The position numbers and the translations under genes are program-made. Shown here piece after piece: positions 48,001 to 57,635 of a DNA stretch of 64,000 bases (positions are counted from its first letter, which is position 1; the number at the start of each line of letters is the position of its first letter). Location of the stretch: positions 62,001-126,000 of the forward strand of contig RWJK01001488.1 of NCBI GenBank assembly GCA_004335835.1, in the 5' to 3' direction. The DNA is from Scenedesmus sp. ARA3. Lineage: Eukaryota > Chlorophyta > Chlorophyceae > Sphaeropleales > Scenedesmaceae. The notes beneath the pieces were generated by a model that saw only the letters and a list, made by a program, of their open reading frames with translations, ran no database searches and was not told where the DNA came from.

Positions 48001-51000
48001 CGGCAGTGGGTGATGATGCATACAGACGGGCGGACTGTCAGTTCAGGTTGTGACACAGCCTCCAGCAGCAGTAGCAAAAGTAGCAGTGGTGATTGTCTTG
48101 CAAGTGAGGTGATAACAGCTGTGCAGGAAGCGTTGTTTGCAGGCAGCAGTGTATGCCTGCAGCTGCACAGCGGCATTGGCGACGCATCTGCTCTGGTACG
48201 TGCGGTGGCTGCGTGCCGTAGCATGTTGCAGCTAGCAGCAGCAGCGGGCAGCGCCAGCAGAGGCAGCGGAAGTCACACAAGCCCTTTGTTTGGTGCAGCA
48301 AAGTGGAGCAGCAGCAGCAGCAGCAGCAGCAGGGGTAATCCGACCAGATCTGGGAGAGGCACACGATCAACAGTAGATCAAGCACTGGCAGGAAAAGGCT
48401 CCACAGCAGCAGCAGCAGCAGCTGCGTACTCCGATGCTGCTGTTGGTGGAAGCCCGCCTTGCATAGTGCTGCATGTTGGCAGCAGCAATATCGAGCTGCC
48501 TGCAGATCTAGCAGGCTGTTGCATGGTGATCGACCTAGGGGGCCTGCAGCAGCAGCAGCAGCGGCAGCAACAGATGTCAATGCAAGCAAGGCAACAACAG
48601 GATGGCAGTTGCTGTTACCTGCCTGAGGCAGTGCTGCGGCTGGTGCTGCAGGCAGCAGCCCCAGCTGCTGTTGCAGCAGCGGCAGCAGCAGCGGATGAGG
48701 CTGAGGAGGCAGCGCAGCAAGCATGTGAGGATGAGGCCCTGCTGATAGCAAGGCTATCACACGTAAGGCCAGAGCAGGAAGGCGATTGCAGCTTACCCAG
48801 TATGCATGTCAAGCTGCTTAGCACTGCACTTTGCTGCATGCTGTTTCTAACTAGCGTGCCTGCCGTTGTGACTAGACAGTTGGCGCATGTATAGCATGTA
48901 GCAAGTAGCAACAGCTGCTGTCATTGTTCAACAACATCAACTTCTTGTGCTGTCCATCTCATATGCTCCTGGAGGACTTGGCCACAGCCTTCATGCTGCC
49001 AGTGCTGCTGGTTTGGTTTGTATGCTGCTGCAGTTGATTGCATACAAATACACTGCTGCTATCACTTTCATCTGCTCCTGCAGGACCTGGCTACAGCTTC
49101 CACGCTGCCAGTGCTGCTGATACTCTTTGCATGCTGCTGCACTTGATGCTGACAAAATTACTGCTGTTGTCCCCTTCATCTGCTCCTGCAGGACCTGGCC
49201 ACAGCNNNNNNNNNNNNNNNNNNNNNNNNNNNNNNNNNNNNNNNNNNNNNNNNNNNNNNNNNNNNNNNNNNNNNNNNNNNNNNNNNNNNNNNNNNNNNNN
49301 NNNNNNNNNNNNNNNNNNNNNNNNNNNNNNNNNNNNNNNNNNNNNNNNNNNNNNNNNNNNNNNNNNNNNNNNNNNNNNNNNNNNNNNNNNNNNNNNNNNN
49401 NNNNNNNNNNNNNNNNNNNNNNTCCACGCTGCCAGTGCTGCTGATACTCTTTGTATGCTGCTGCACTTGATGCTGACAAAATTACTGCTGTTGTCCCCTT
49501 CCTCTGCTCCTGCAGGACCTGGCCACAGCCTCCACGCTGCCAGTGCTGCTGCAATCACTTGCCTCATCAGCACAGGACCTGGCTGCAGCAGAAGCAGCGG
49601 CAGCCAGCCTGGCAGGAGCAGCAGCAGCTGCTGCAGCACAGCTGGCAGCTGACTGGCAGCCCTTGGCAGATGCCCTGATGCAGGAGTTGATGCAGCAGCA
49701 AGACGGCGTTGCAGGTTCACAGCAGCAGCAGCAGCAGCTATGGCAGCTACCTGCGGAGGTCTTGGCAGCAGTTGTGCGGCGTGCTGCTGCAGCAGCAGTA
49801 GCAATGCAGCAGCAGCTGCCGCACCAGAGCAGCTCTGAAAGCTTGACTGGACCAGAAGACAGCATGCACAGCGATCCGCATAGCTGGCAGCTACAACGTG
49901 CAGTGACAGTCTTGCGGCAGCAACTTCTGCTGCTTCTGGGGATGCCTGGTATGTGCAATCACCAAGCAACATCTGGCAATGGCAGCAGCAGCAGTACCAG
50001 ATCTGCATGCAAATTGCTTTCAGGGCAGCAACCTGATGGCTATCAGCTAGCATCGCTGCTTCCTCTCATCCCAGCAACTGTCCCTGTTGCTGTAGCAGCT
50101 GCCAATGCTGCTGCAGCCTTGTCCACCATTCATGAAGCTGCTGCTGCAGCTGGCATGTCAGCAAGCAGCATCCAGCTGTGCTCGGTCAGCAGCGGCAGCA
50201 GCAGCAGCACGACGTCTTATGCAGACAGCGGGGTTGGAAGCAAGGGCCAGTGCAGCTGGGTAGTATTGATGTTGGAGGAGCCTTCACAGGCAGCAGTGGC
50301 AGCAGCAGCACGCTGGCTGGCAATTACTCGATGCCGTACCGCCCTGCTAGCAGCACAGCAAGCAACAGACACCACAAGCAACACCAGGCATCCTCTGCGC
50401 AGCTCAAGCGGCGGCAGCAGCAGCAGGGCTACAAGTCCGCGTGTGTGGGTGGCACTGCCTGCTGAGCCAGCAGCTGCTCTGTCAGAGGCCGCCGGCAACT
50501 CCTTCCTGCTGTGGAAGCATGCCAGCAGCAGCCCACATCTGCACATGCGCAGCTTGTCATCTTCAGCAGCTGCTGGTGCAGGTGATGTAGCTGCTGCTGC
50601 TCAGCGGCATGTGCTGTGTCAGGCTGGAATGGGGCCTGCAACAGATCAAGCAGCAACAGCAGTAGCAGTGGAAGGGACGGCTGCTGCTGTGATGGGACAG
50701 ATGCTGCAGCTGCAGGCGCTTGGCCTGCTGCACTGCAGCGGCCCTGCTCAGGCGCTCCTTCAGCCGCTGCTGGTAGCAGCACTGGCAGCACGCAACCAGC
50801 TGCAAGGGTCGGCAGTATCAGGATTGGCTGTAGCGACAGATCTGGCAGGGCCTGCCGACCTGCTGCATCTGCAGCTGTTGCTGCGGCAGGTGGCTGTAGC
50901 TACAGCTGCAGCAGCTGGCTTGCAGGATAGCCACATGCTGCAATCCAGCAACCACAGCAGCAGTAGCATAGGGTTGAGTGCTACAGCAGCCTGCAAGCCA

Positions 51001-51648
51001 CTGAAGCACCTCACAAAGCTGCCTCTTGACCTGCAGCAGCTGCAGCAGCTGCTGCACTGGGCGGTATTCGGCCCTAGCTGCAGCAGCAGCTGCACATGGA
51101 ACTCCAGCAAGCAAGCTCTGCAGGCGCAGCTGACAGCAGAGAGGCTTGGGGTGCGGGAGACACGCATTGCTGGTGCTGCTGGCTTTTCACAGGTGCAAGT
51201 GCTGGGTGGGTGCATTGCAGATGTTGCAGATGATGGTGCAAGGCAGCTGCTGGTGCTGCAGCGGGCCAGGCGGCAGCAGATGCGGCTGGTGGGGCTGGGA
51301 TGTGAAGTTACAGCTGGTGGCTGCAGTAGTGAGGGGGGAGTAGGTGAGGAGTGTGAAGGTCAAACTGTTAGAGAGACAGCTGTAGCGGCGGATCAGCAAG
51401 CGGCTGCTGCTAAAGCAGATCTCAGCAGCAGCGGCAGCGACAGCAGCAGCAGCAGTTTTGCATCATCTGACGGCTGCACAGCAGCAGAAGCCGCAGATGT
51501 GGGGCGCTGCAATGCGGTGAGTGATGGCGGCTATGCCGAAGCAGCAGCAGCAGCAGCACATGTTGATGGAGGCTGTGTGTTGCCGCTGGGGCTGAGCCTG
51601 AGCAGCGATGAGTTGTGGGGGCTGCTTGTGCCACGGATGCAGAGCTGA
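26280..51648 (+). CDS. highly divergent dynein heavy chain-like protein (probable pseudo-motor)
   Basis: Dynein heavy chains are microtubule motors of axonemes and cytoplasm. This gene keeps that architecture: tail (NPYQLVAVPQQE, then LTPHAEWLRQGELFNVL and FCTWHANVVRQRF), LSPSSEEL, a linker, AAA1 entry (FAWGQQLRHYWQEED), AAA2-AAA4, stalk base and C-terminal region. Exons checked for phase include 26280-26336, 26438-26723, 26964-27343, 27595-27965, 28190-28298, 28478-29410, 29566-29736, 29959-30059, 30284-30601, 30843-31215, 31462-31904, 32114-32316, 32556-32646, 32859-33024, 33188-33361 and 33571-33765. Later large exons end near 37566, 38518, 44151, 47152, 48762 and 51648. My estimate is about 6,000 aa, against roughly 4,000-4,600 for usual axonemal chains; the excess is Ala/Ser/Gln runs. 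AAA1, AAA3 and AAA4 nucleotide motifs look destroyed and the stalk tip is missing. It most resembles inner-arm axonemal chains at the N-terminus; subtype undetermined. Middle-tail exon borders are approximate. Confidence 0.75.
33989..34510. repeat. two nested exon-edge duplications in the dynein-like gene
   Basis: KLASISAFRTAQ codons occur at about 34003-34041 and 34136-34176. The segment encoding DWAMQLEALYSTP...LLLQQVQQ plus donor (34178-34300) recurs at 34387-34510 with few changes. Each copy keeps a donor-like gtgcg or gtgtg. Confidence 0.85.
34698..37566 (+). other. dynein-like linker region
   Basis: Linker-like helices: RMPLAALLTDAAMHRRHLLML (position of the canonical LPLIxxLxNPALRxRHW), CFMLTNLPELQQQLLAVQAQ (canonical TYILKGVDDIQALLDD) and RWPRLALAPHESLLQLLEQLP (canonical FPRFYFLSNDELLEIL). 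A long CAG tract with a 50-bp gap interrupts the last linker exon at 37206-37371. Confidence 0.65.
37206..37371 (+). repeat. (CAG)n coding tract spanning a 50-bp gap
   Basis: CAG runs on both sides of the Ns at 37264-37313, inside a dynein-like exon. The upstream run reads as polySer in the exon frame and the downstream run as polyAla, so the true gap length must restore frame. Confidence 0.9.
38400..40450 (+). other. AAA1-position block without nucleotide-binding motifs
   Basis: Just before it, CHREVAAALVEAGAKGPADF and LRHYWQEED match the canonical ARDVVADL...DFEWLSQLRYYWEED. GWEYSP matches YGYEYLGN. Where GPAGTGKTET should follow, the sequence at 39156-39188 reads VVPPVVGLDVT. The Walker B position (about 39450-39500) reads MILASVIGLQQ instead of CFDEFNR. 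Downstream CVLLLECGLRQLGLVDC matches the canonical EIMLYSFGFLDA region, so the alignment resumes after the losses. Confidence 0.65.
38430..38815. repeat. three copies of the AAA1-entry exon edge
   Basis: The segment encoding VEAGAKGPADFAWGQQLRHYW plus donor (about 38432-38518) recurs near 38585-38662 and 38716-38806. The last copy is nearly intact (KGPADFAWGQQMWHYWQEED) and keeps its donor. Confidence 0.88.
40540..41200 (+). other. AAA2-position block with intact Walker A and a polyalanine insert
   Basis: GPSGVGKT at 40650-40673 is a perfect Walker A in the context HGSCVLLGPSGVGKTLAWKTLA. A run of about 29 Ala codons (GCA repeats, 40782-40869) is inserted before the Walker B-like ILVLDVGVLQG near 41045-41075. 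Confidence 0.7.
40782..40869 (+). repeat. GCA repeat encoding polyalanine in AAA2
   Basis: About 29 uninterrupted GCA codons within the dynein-like open frame, in the Ala-coding phase of the CAG repeat. Confidence 0.95.
42340..43660 (+). other. AAA3-position block with degenerate P-loop
   Basis: LQYLLHWWAAAGLSTVLLAPPACGVKVAVEQLL (two parts, 42358-42455) occupies the AAA3 P-loop position but lacks GxxxxGK[ST]. FDLRHFRRSLQSLLG near 43610-43655 matches the canonical FNLRDLSRVFQGML. Confidence 0.6.
44096..44820. repeat. five tandem copies of the AAA3/AAA4 junction exon edge
   Basis: The segment encoding KVPLKALCCAVLEVLC plus CAG|gtgggt (44096-44152) recurs near 44280-44335, 44450-44502, 44610-44671 and 44755-44818, period about 165 bp. 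All lie in the intron after the 5.1-kb exon. Confidence 0.9.
45560..46420 (+). other. AAA4-position block with degenerate P-loop
   Basis: AVLSGSWQPGLQALAATAAA near 45757-45820 sits where AAA4 normally reads VGGSGRQSLTRLA. VCFVVLCSPHTAQQLLQDMP near 46255-46315 matches the canonical LHIVLCMSPVGDAFR segment. Confidence 0.6.
46640..47152 (+). other. stalk base without microtubule-binding tip
   Basis: LADIHQAVVEAYEQHYATLQP and LPGLLSEGRGRLEARKASLA match the first stalk helix. After QELLQRR only about 30 low-complexity residues precede LSDRLQLLMSKWGNELKQQ, which resembles the segment after the second stalk helix. The roughly 125-residue microtubule-binding domain and most of the returning coil are not seen. 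Confidence 0.55.
47385..47560. repeat. copies of the acceptor edge of exon 47549
   Basis: GTGCAGGTGCTGCC and CTTGTTCAGGTGCTGCC segments are repeated at about 47388-47420 and 47508-47550, upstream of the exon beginning VLPSALLAAIE, so several acceptors are possible. Confidence 0.7.
48970..49545. repeat. tandem copies of the last-exon start, with an assembly gap
   Basis: The segment cctgcag|GACCTGGCCACAGC...CTGCCAGTGCTGCTG, which begins the last exon at about 49516, recurs near 48970, 49080, 49188 (cut by Ns) and 49423. The period is about 110 bp. The gap 49206-49422 lies inside the array, so copy number is unknown. Confidence 0.88.
49206..49422. other. assembly gap (217 N)
   Basis: Run of N inside the tandem array preceding the last dynein-like exon. 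It is flanked on both sides by the same repeat unit. Confidence 0.99.
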
Positions 51649-52921
51649 GAATGCAGACGGCTTGAAATCTACTAACAGCTGATGGTTGATGCACTAGGAC
51701 TCCCACAGCTCCCTTGTTGCAGGAGACACTGTCATCAGCTATGACGGTGTTTGCCCATTGTGCCTGCCGTTGGCCTGAAAGCTGGCACCCAGCTGCAGAA
51801 GCCTTTGTGCTCATTCTCTTGTATCGCTTCAACTCCAGCTCCCACATTACGCGTGCTCAAACTGTGCCTCATGCTGGGCTTGCATGGGGTCCGTGGTGAC
51901 TCGGCTGAACCAGTGTGCTGGCTGAACTGCGCACGCGTGCATGCTGGCATGCTGACCTAGGCACATGGCTTGTTTGGTGGCATGGTGATGACGATAATGA
52001 TGCACATCCATGTGTTCATGATCGGCTTCACAGCCAGTCTGGATTACATCTACTCAGCAAAGGAGTAGGAACCCGCATCAACGAAATCCCAGACCAGGAG
52101 CCAACCAATGGCTGTCAGGAAGACAGAATGGAGTGGGACAAAACACAACGCCGGGTACATGAACAGGAACACAGACACCCAACAGCGTCATCAGCACAGC
52201 ACAGAAAGTTCCTTCAAACGCTCCTTCAAACAAATTTTGAATGTGCTGAAGGACCACAGGCACCGCTGCTCTTGAACCAAGGGTAGCGCTGCCAGCAATC
52301 AAGCCACACTCTGCACAAATGCAGGGTGAGAACACCCCACGGCGTTAATGCAGCGGCACTGTGTGCAACTATGTACAACACACAGAATGCCATCACCAGC
52401 ATGTTGAAACAATCTCGGCCGTAGCAGCATCCCCGACACAGATTTTCTGCAATCATAGTTGCAATGTCTGTATCAATCAGCCAAGTGCTGCCTGCAGCCA
52501 GATGTTGATGCCACATCAACTACCAGCCTCAGCAGCCTGGCGGCTGCAGCACTGCTCCGCGGCTGCAGCTGGCTGTGATCCAACGGCTGCACCACCAAAT
52601 TACTAATGTTACAGCCATCTCAAACAGCCACAGCAACCATCGACGCCAGTGGCCATGCAGCAACATGCGGCATGCTGCACCTTCAGGTTGCCGGCAGCGC
52701 CACCGGCCCGCCCGCCGCTGTTTCTGCGCAGAACACGACTGTGGTGCACACCTCCAAGGTGTCCGCGCGAGCTGAGGCTGTAGCACTGCCCGGCAGCCAC
52801 AGCATGCAGTGCGCACCGCCCCGCGGCTGCTGCTGCCTGTTTGCCACAGGCCACAATCTGGACTCTGTACGCCGCCGACAGAACCACTGACCCTCCCGCT
52901 GCGGTGCCTGCATGCTGCGCC
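51649..52921. other. convergent intergenic region
   Basis: Holds the 3' flanks of the dynein-like (plus) and HSPA12-like (minus) genes. Copies of the HSPA12-like last-exon end occur near 52690-52770 and about 52900. No other gene is supported; open frames here are short and lack domains. Confidence 0.5.
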
Positions 52922-52995
52922 TCATACTGCCGGCAGCGCCACCGGCCCGCCAGCTGCTGTATCTGCGCAGAACACCACCGTGGTGCAGACCTCGG
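52690..52995. repeat. duplicated HSPA12-like C-terminal exon end
   Basis: The codons for TEVCTTVVFCADTAAGGPVA (about 52930-53000) recur at about 52690-52765 with a synonymous and missense scatter, beyond the stop codon. Confidence 0.85.
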
Positions 52996-55750
52996 TGTTA
53001 TTTGTCCTGTCCAGCGCCCGCACCTGCATGTCGCCCGCCCCAAAGTCAAAGTACAGATCGATCTGGTAGTCCTTGCTCGACTGCTTGCCGACTGTCATAC
53101 CCCACTTCTTGCGCGCCGCTTTTCTCACATCGATCTTCACCGTGCCAAGCATACGCATTCCGGCCTCCGTAGTGTGCCTCGCATCGCGCTCCGGAGTCAC
53201 CCAGACATCAACCGAGGCCGTTTTTGAGCCGGGTGTCGGGTGCACACTCAGCGGGCCGGCAAACTCCCCCACCCGCACAACCTCGCCCACTCGAATCAGC
53301 GGCCGGAAGTGTGTCGAGCAGTGCACGCCGCCTTTGCTGTCTTTGCAGAGCGAGCCGTGCTGCTGGCAGCAGGGCTCCGGGGCTCGCAGCACGTTGACGC
53401 CGTAGGTGTAGCGGCTGCAGCGCGCGCTGATGGTGTCCGGGTGCTGCAGGTGGATGGTGTTGCCTGCAGGGTGCAGCCGCGGAAGAGGGCAGCCGTGCAA
53501 CGGGTTGTGAGAAAGGTTGAGGATTAATAGATCATGACAGGCAAGCAAGTGGGTAGGAAGTGAGTGATCACCACTAATTCACACTGTGAACTTCCAAACA
53601 AACAAAGCTGCTGGAACAAGTACTGGCATCTTACATACAAAGGTAAATGCGTAGGTACATCAGCTAAGATGGCGCCAGGACCCACATGTAACTATCCTCT
53701 CTCCATCATCGTACATTATGTTCACGGCAAGCACCATGGCCTTGTTGGCGTCACCTGGCATCACCGGTTCCCGCCCTAGTCACGGCCCACACACAGCTAC
53801 TGTACCAACATGTCACTTAAGCATTTGAGCAGTCACACAGCGAGTGACTCTCACCCAGCACCACAGCCATGTTGGCGTCACCAGGTGTCACCGGCTGAAG
53901 TACGCAGTTTCTGGAGTGCGCTACACAGCTGCTGAACACAAGTAACTGCAGTGTAACAATCAAGTTACACTGCGAGTGACAGCCACGCAGCACCACCGCC
54001 TTGTTGGCGTCACCAGGCGTCACCGACTCCCGCTCCAGCCACACCCCACACACAGATGCTGTACCAATGAGCGACATCAACTAGTTACACCCCAGGTGTC
54101 ACTCACCCAGCACCACGGCCTTGTTGGAATCGCCAGGCGTCACCGGTCAGGCATGCAATGTCTGGAGTGCACAACACAGCTACTGAACCACAGTAACTGT
54201 AGCGTAACCACAAAAGTTACACCCCGGGTGTCACTCACCCAGCACCACGGCCTTGTCGGTGTCACCAGGTGTCACCGGCTCCCGCCCCAGCCACGGCCAC
54301 ACACAGCTACTGTACCAACATGTAACTCAAGCATTCGACCATTCACACTGCGAGTGACACTCACCCAGCACCGCGGCCTTGTTGGCGTCACCAGGCGTCA
54401 CCGGCTCCCGTTGCAGCCACACCGCACACACAGATGCTGTACCAACGAGTGACTTCAACTAGTTACACTGTGCGCGTCACTCACCCAGCACCACGGCCTT
54501 GTTGGCGTCACCAGGCGTCACCGGCTCAGGCATGCAGTTTCTGGAGTGCACTACACAGCTGCTGAACAACAGTAAATGCAGTGTAACCACTGAAGTTACA
54601 CCCCAGGTGTCACTCACCCAGCACCACAGCCTTGTTGGCGTCGCCAGGTGTCACCGGCTCTCGCCCCAGCCACACCCCAAACGCAGATGCTGTACCAACA
54701 AGTGAGTTCAACTAGTTACACTGCGAGTGATACTCACCCAGCACCACGGCCTTGTTGGCGTCACCAGGCGTCACCGGCTCCCGCCCCAGCCACGGCCCAC
54801 ACGTGCTCTTCACGCGCTGCAGCAGGTACCTGCTGCTGCCAAAGCCTCCTGCCATAACCAGCACGTTAGCTCCACTTGAGCCGTCGCTGCTGCGTGGCTT
54901 ACTCAGCACGCCCCATAGGTTCTGCACAATGGGGTCTATTACTGGGTCGAAGACAAGGCTCTTCATCTGCTGCGCGGATACGTTGAGCCTGCCCCGGGGT
55001 GGCAGGTTTTCGCGAGGCACGCACTGCTGCAGCGCCTGCAGCAGCAGCAGCAGCAGACAGTAGAGCTCAGCGCCTCTCAGCTCAAGCAATCAGCAAGTGC
55101 TGCGTATTTGCTTTGACAGCCACAACATTGCAGCAGCTGACAATCTGCCTCTCAACCTCTTTATGATTGCACGTGTTGCCTGCGTCGTGCACACGCATCA
55201 CTGATAAGCCATCAGTGCCATCTGTCAAGCCACAGCACATCGTGAGTTTTGTGTTGCATTGTCACAATGGCCCCGCACCCTGGCTGTGGGCACACAATAG
55301 GCCAATGAAAAGGGCAGCGCTGTCCTTCTATTGCTGCAAACCGTGCATCACACCTTCTCAGCAAGCCAATTCACAGCAGCAGCAACAAGCAACCTTGCTT
55401 CACGTCTACTTATTGAAAAAAAAAGGTAACAACAAAAGATTGCGCTCACGTAGTTGAAGGTGTAGGTCAGTGGGATGACACAGTCATTGCTGCCATCAAA
55501 GTGGATCTTCTCACTCTCCCAGGACTTCATTTGTGTGATGTAGTCCTGGTGCTCCTCGCGGCGCCAGCGCTCATATTCATCGGGCCTGTGTTATTGACAC
55601 CATTACATAGGTGTTACTTGGATTCAACAAATGCACTAGTGCTTGGCTGCTACTTGAATACAATTATATCACACAGTGGATTGCAAGTGGTGCAAGGCAG
55701 CACGCGTCACGCACACTTCAAATGCATCACGCACGTCACGCACCATGCAT

Positions 55751-55796
<46 letters not shown>

Positions 55797-55944
55797 CAGC
55801 CCCACCTGTCACCAAACAGCGGCCTGAACAGCATCTCCTCTGCCCTCTGGTCCAACATTGTTGAGCCATTGAGCAGGCACAGCGAGCGCCGCACCTCTGA
55901 AAGGTGCGCCGTCTTTTCAGTTGTGCCCTTCTCAATCCTGCAGC

Positions 55945-55987
<43 letters not shown>

Positions 55988-56096
55988 AAGGCAGCAAAAC
56001 CTTCAGTGTCAGCTGCCATATGCGGCACAGAAGGCACAGCGAGCGCCGCACTTCTGAAAGGTGTGCCGTCCCTGCAGTTGTGCCCTTCTCAATCCT

Positions 56097-56133
<37 letters not shown>

Positions 56134-57587
56134 ACAAGGCAGCATAACTTCAGTGACAGCTGCTAAATGCGGCACATATGACGCACCACTGACATGTCAT
56201 GTTTCAGATATGTGCTACAAAGCACCAGACTGCTGCCTGTTTGAATAACTCACAGCACACCAAACCCCACCTGTGCATAGCAATATCCTCAGTGCCGCCT
56301 CCTGCGTCCAGCAACCCCACACGCACCTGCCAGCCCCGTGCAATGCATTCACACCAAGCCACAAATCTGAGCCAGCACCTGTGTTTTTCTCTTTCTGCTC
56401 ACTTGTGCATGGCGATGTCCACAGTGCCGCCGCCAGCGTCCAGCACCACCCACACATATCCCGGCACAGCCTTCAAATCCGCTGCCAGCGCCTTGCGCGG
56501 ATCGCAGCACGCCGTCAGTGCTGCTGCCTCCTGCTCATGCACTAGCACCACCCAGACACCCAAACAGCTGATATTTAACCACATGTGTAACACAAGCGTG
56601 AGCAGTTTTACGCCTGATCCTGGACAAATTGAAACAATTTTACTCACTTGTGCATTGCAATGTCCACGGTGCCGCCTCTAGCGTCCAGCACCACCAACAC
56701 ATCTCCCGGCACAGCCTTCAGATCCGCTGCCAGCGCCTTGCGCGGATCGCAGCACGCCGTCAGTGCTGCTGCCTCCTGCTCATGCACTAGCACCACCCAG
56801 ACATCACACAGCTGATAGACAACCACATTCGCAACACAATCGTGAGCAGTCTGACGCTTGATCCTGGTGAACATGAAACCATTTTGCTCACTTGTGCATG
56901 GCAATGTCCACAGTGCCGCCGCCAGCGTCCAGCACCACCCACACGTCCCCCGGCACAGCCTTCAGATCCGCTGCCAGGGCCTTGAGCGGATCGCAGCAAG
57001 CCGTTAGTGCTGCTGCCTCCTGCTCATGCACCAGCACCACAGCTCCCCCCACATCATCCATATAAGATGCCTCACTCGCAAATGAGGTCTCTGATCCGCA
57101 TCCTTCCCACTGATCTCTGCTGCCGATGCTGCCACGCACGGTGTCCAAGGTTGCGCCATTGAAGCCGGACCTGCTGCTGCTGCTGCTGCTGGGGCGGGTT
57201 TCGGCCCGCAGCGTCATGCCGGCCGCGTGTGCGCTGCGCCGCATGACATCTTTCGCAGCATCGCTCCAGCCAGCAGGCACAGACAGGCAGTAGTACATGT
57301 CTGTGGAGTCGAGGCGTAGGCCGGCGTTGGTTGCGAGGTAGCTTGTGGCGTGCTCGCGCAGGCAGGTGAGCATCTGCGTGATGAGCTGCTCGGAGGTGAA
57401 GGGGCAGTCGTATGGTAGCTGCGGTGCAGCAGCGGCAGCAGCAGCAGGTCAGCATTTGGGTGATGAGCTGCTCTGTGGTGAAGGGGCAGTCATAATCCAG
57501 CTGCAATGCAGCAGCAGCAGCAGCAGCAGCAGGTCAGCATCCGAGTAATGAGCTGCTCTGCAGTGAAGGGGCAGTCGTAACTGCGAT

Positions 57588-57635
<48 letters not shown>

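Larger units (their letters stand above)
47549..51648 (+). other. AAA5, AAA6 and C-terminal region
   Basis: LLAAIELVYLGPLPASTQQQ matches the canonical LSAAFVAYLGPF segment. LVVLDPWKLLPQLL matches PLIIDPQ-QA--WI. YLPEAVLRLVL matches YLPEVCIKVTLLNF. CSWVVLMLEE and RVWVALPAEPAAAL near 50250-50465 match the AAA6 GHWVLLQN and FRLWLTSYPS blocks. The last 150 residues resemble the C-terminal domain only weakly. Confidence 0.55.

Noticed and set aside
52946..53227. Plus-strand frames rich in Arg and Pro
   Set aside because: They are antisense shadows of the HSPA12-like last exon.
53735..54790. Regular repeat-spacer pattern resembling a CRISPR array
   Set aside because: Repeats encode an HSPA12-like exon edge with a splice donor, vary between copies, and lie in a eukaryotic intron; there are no unique short spacers or cas genes.
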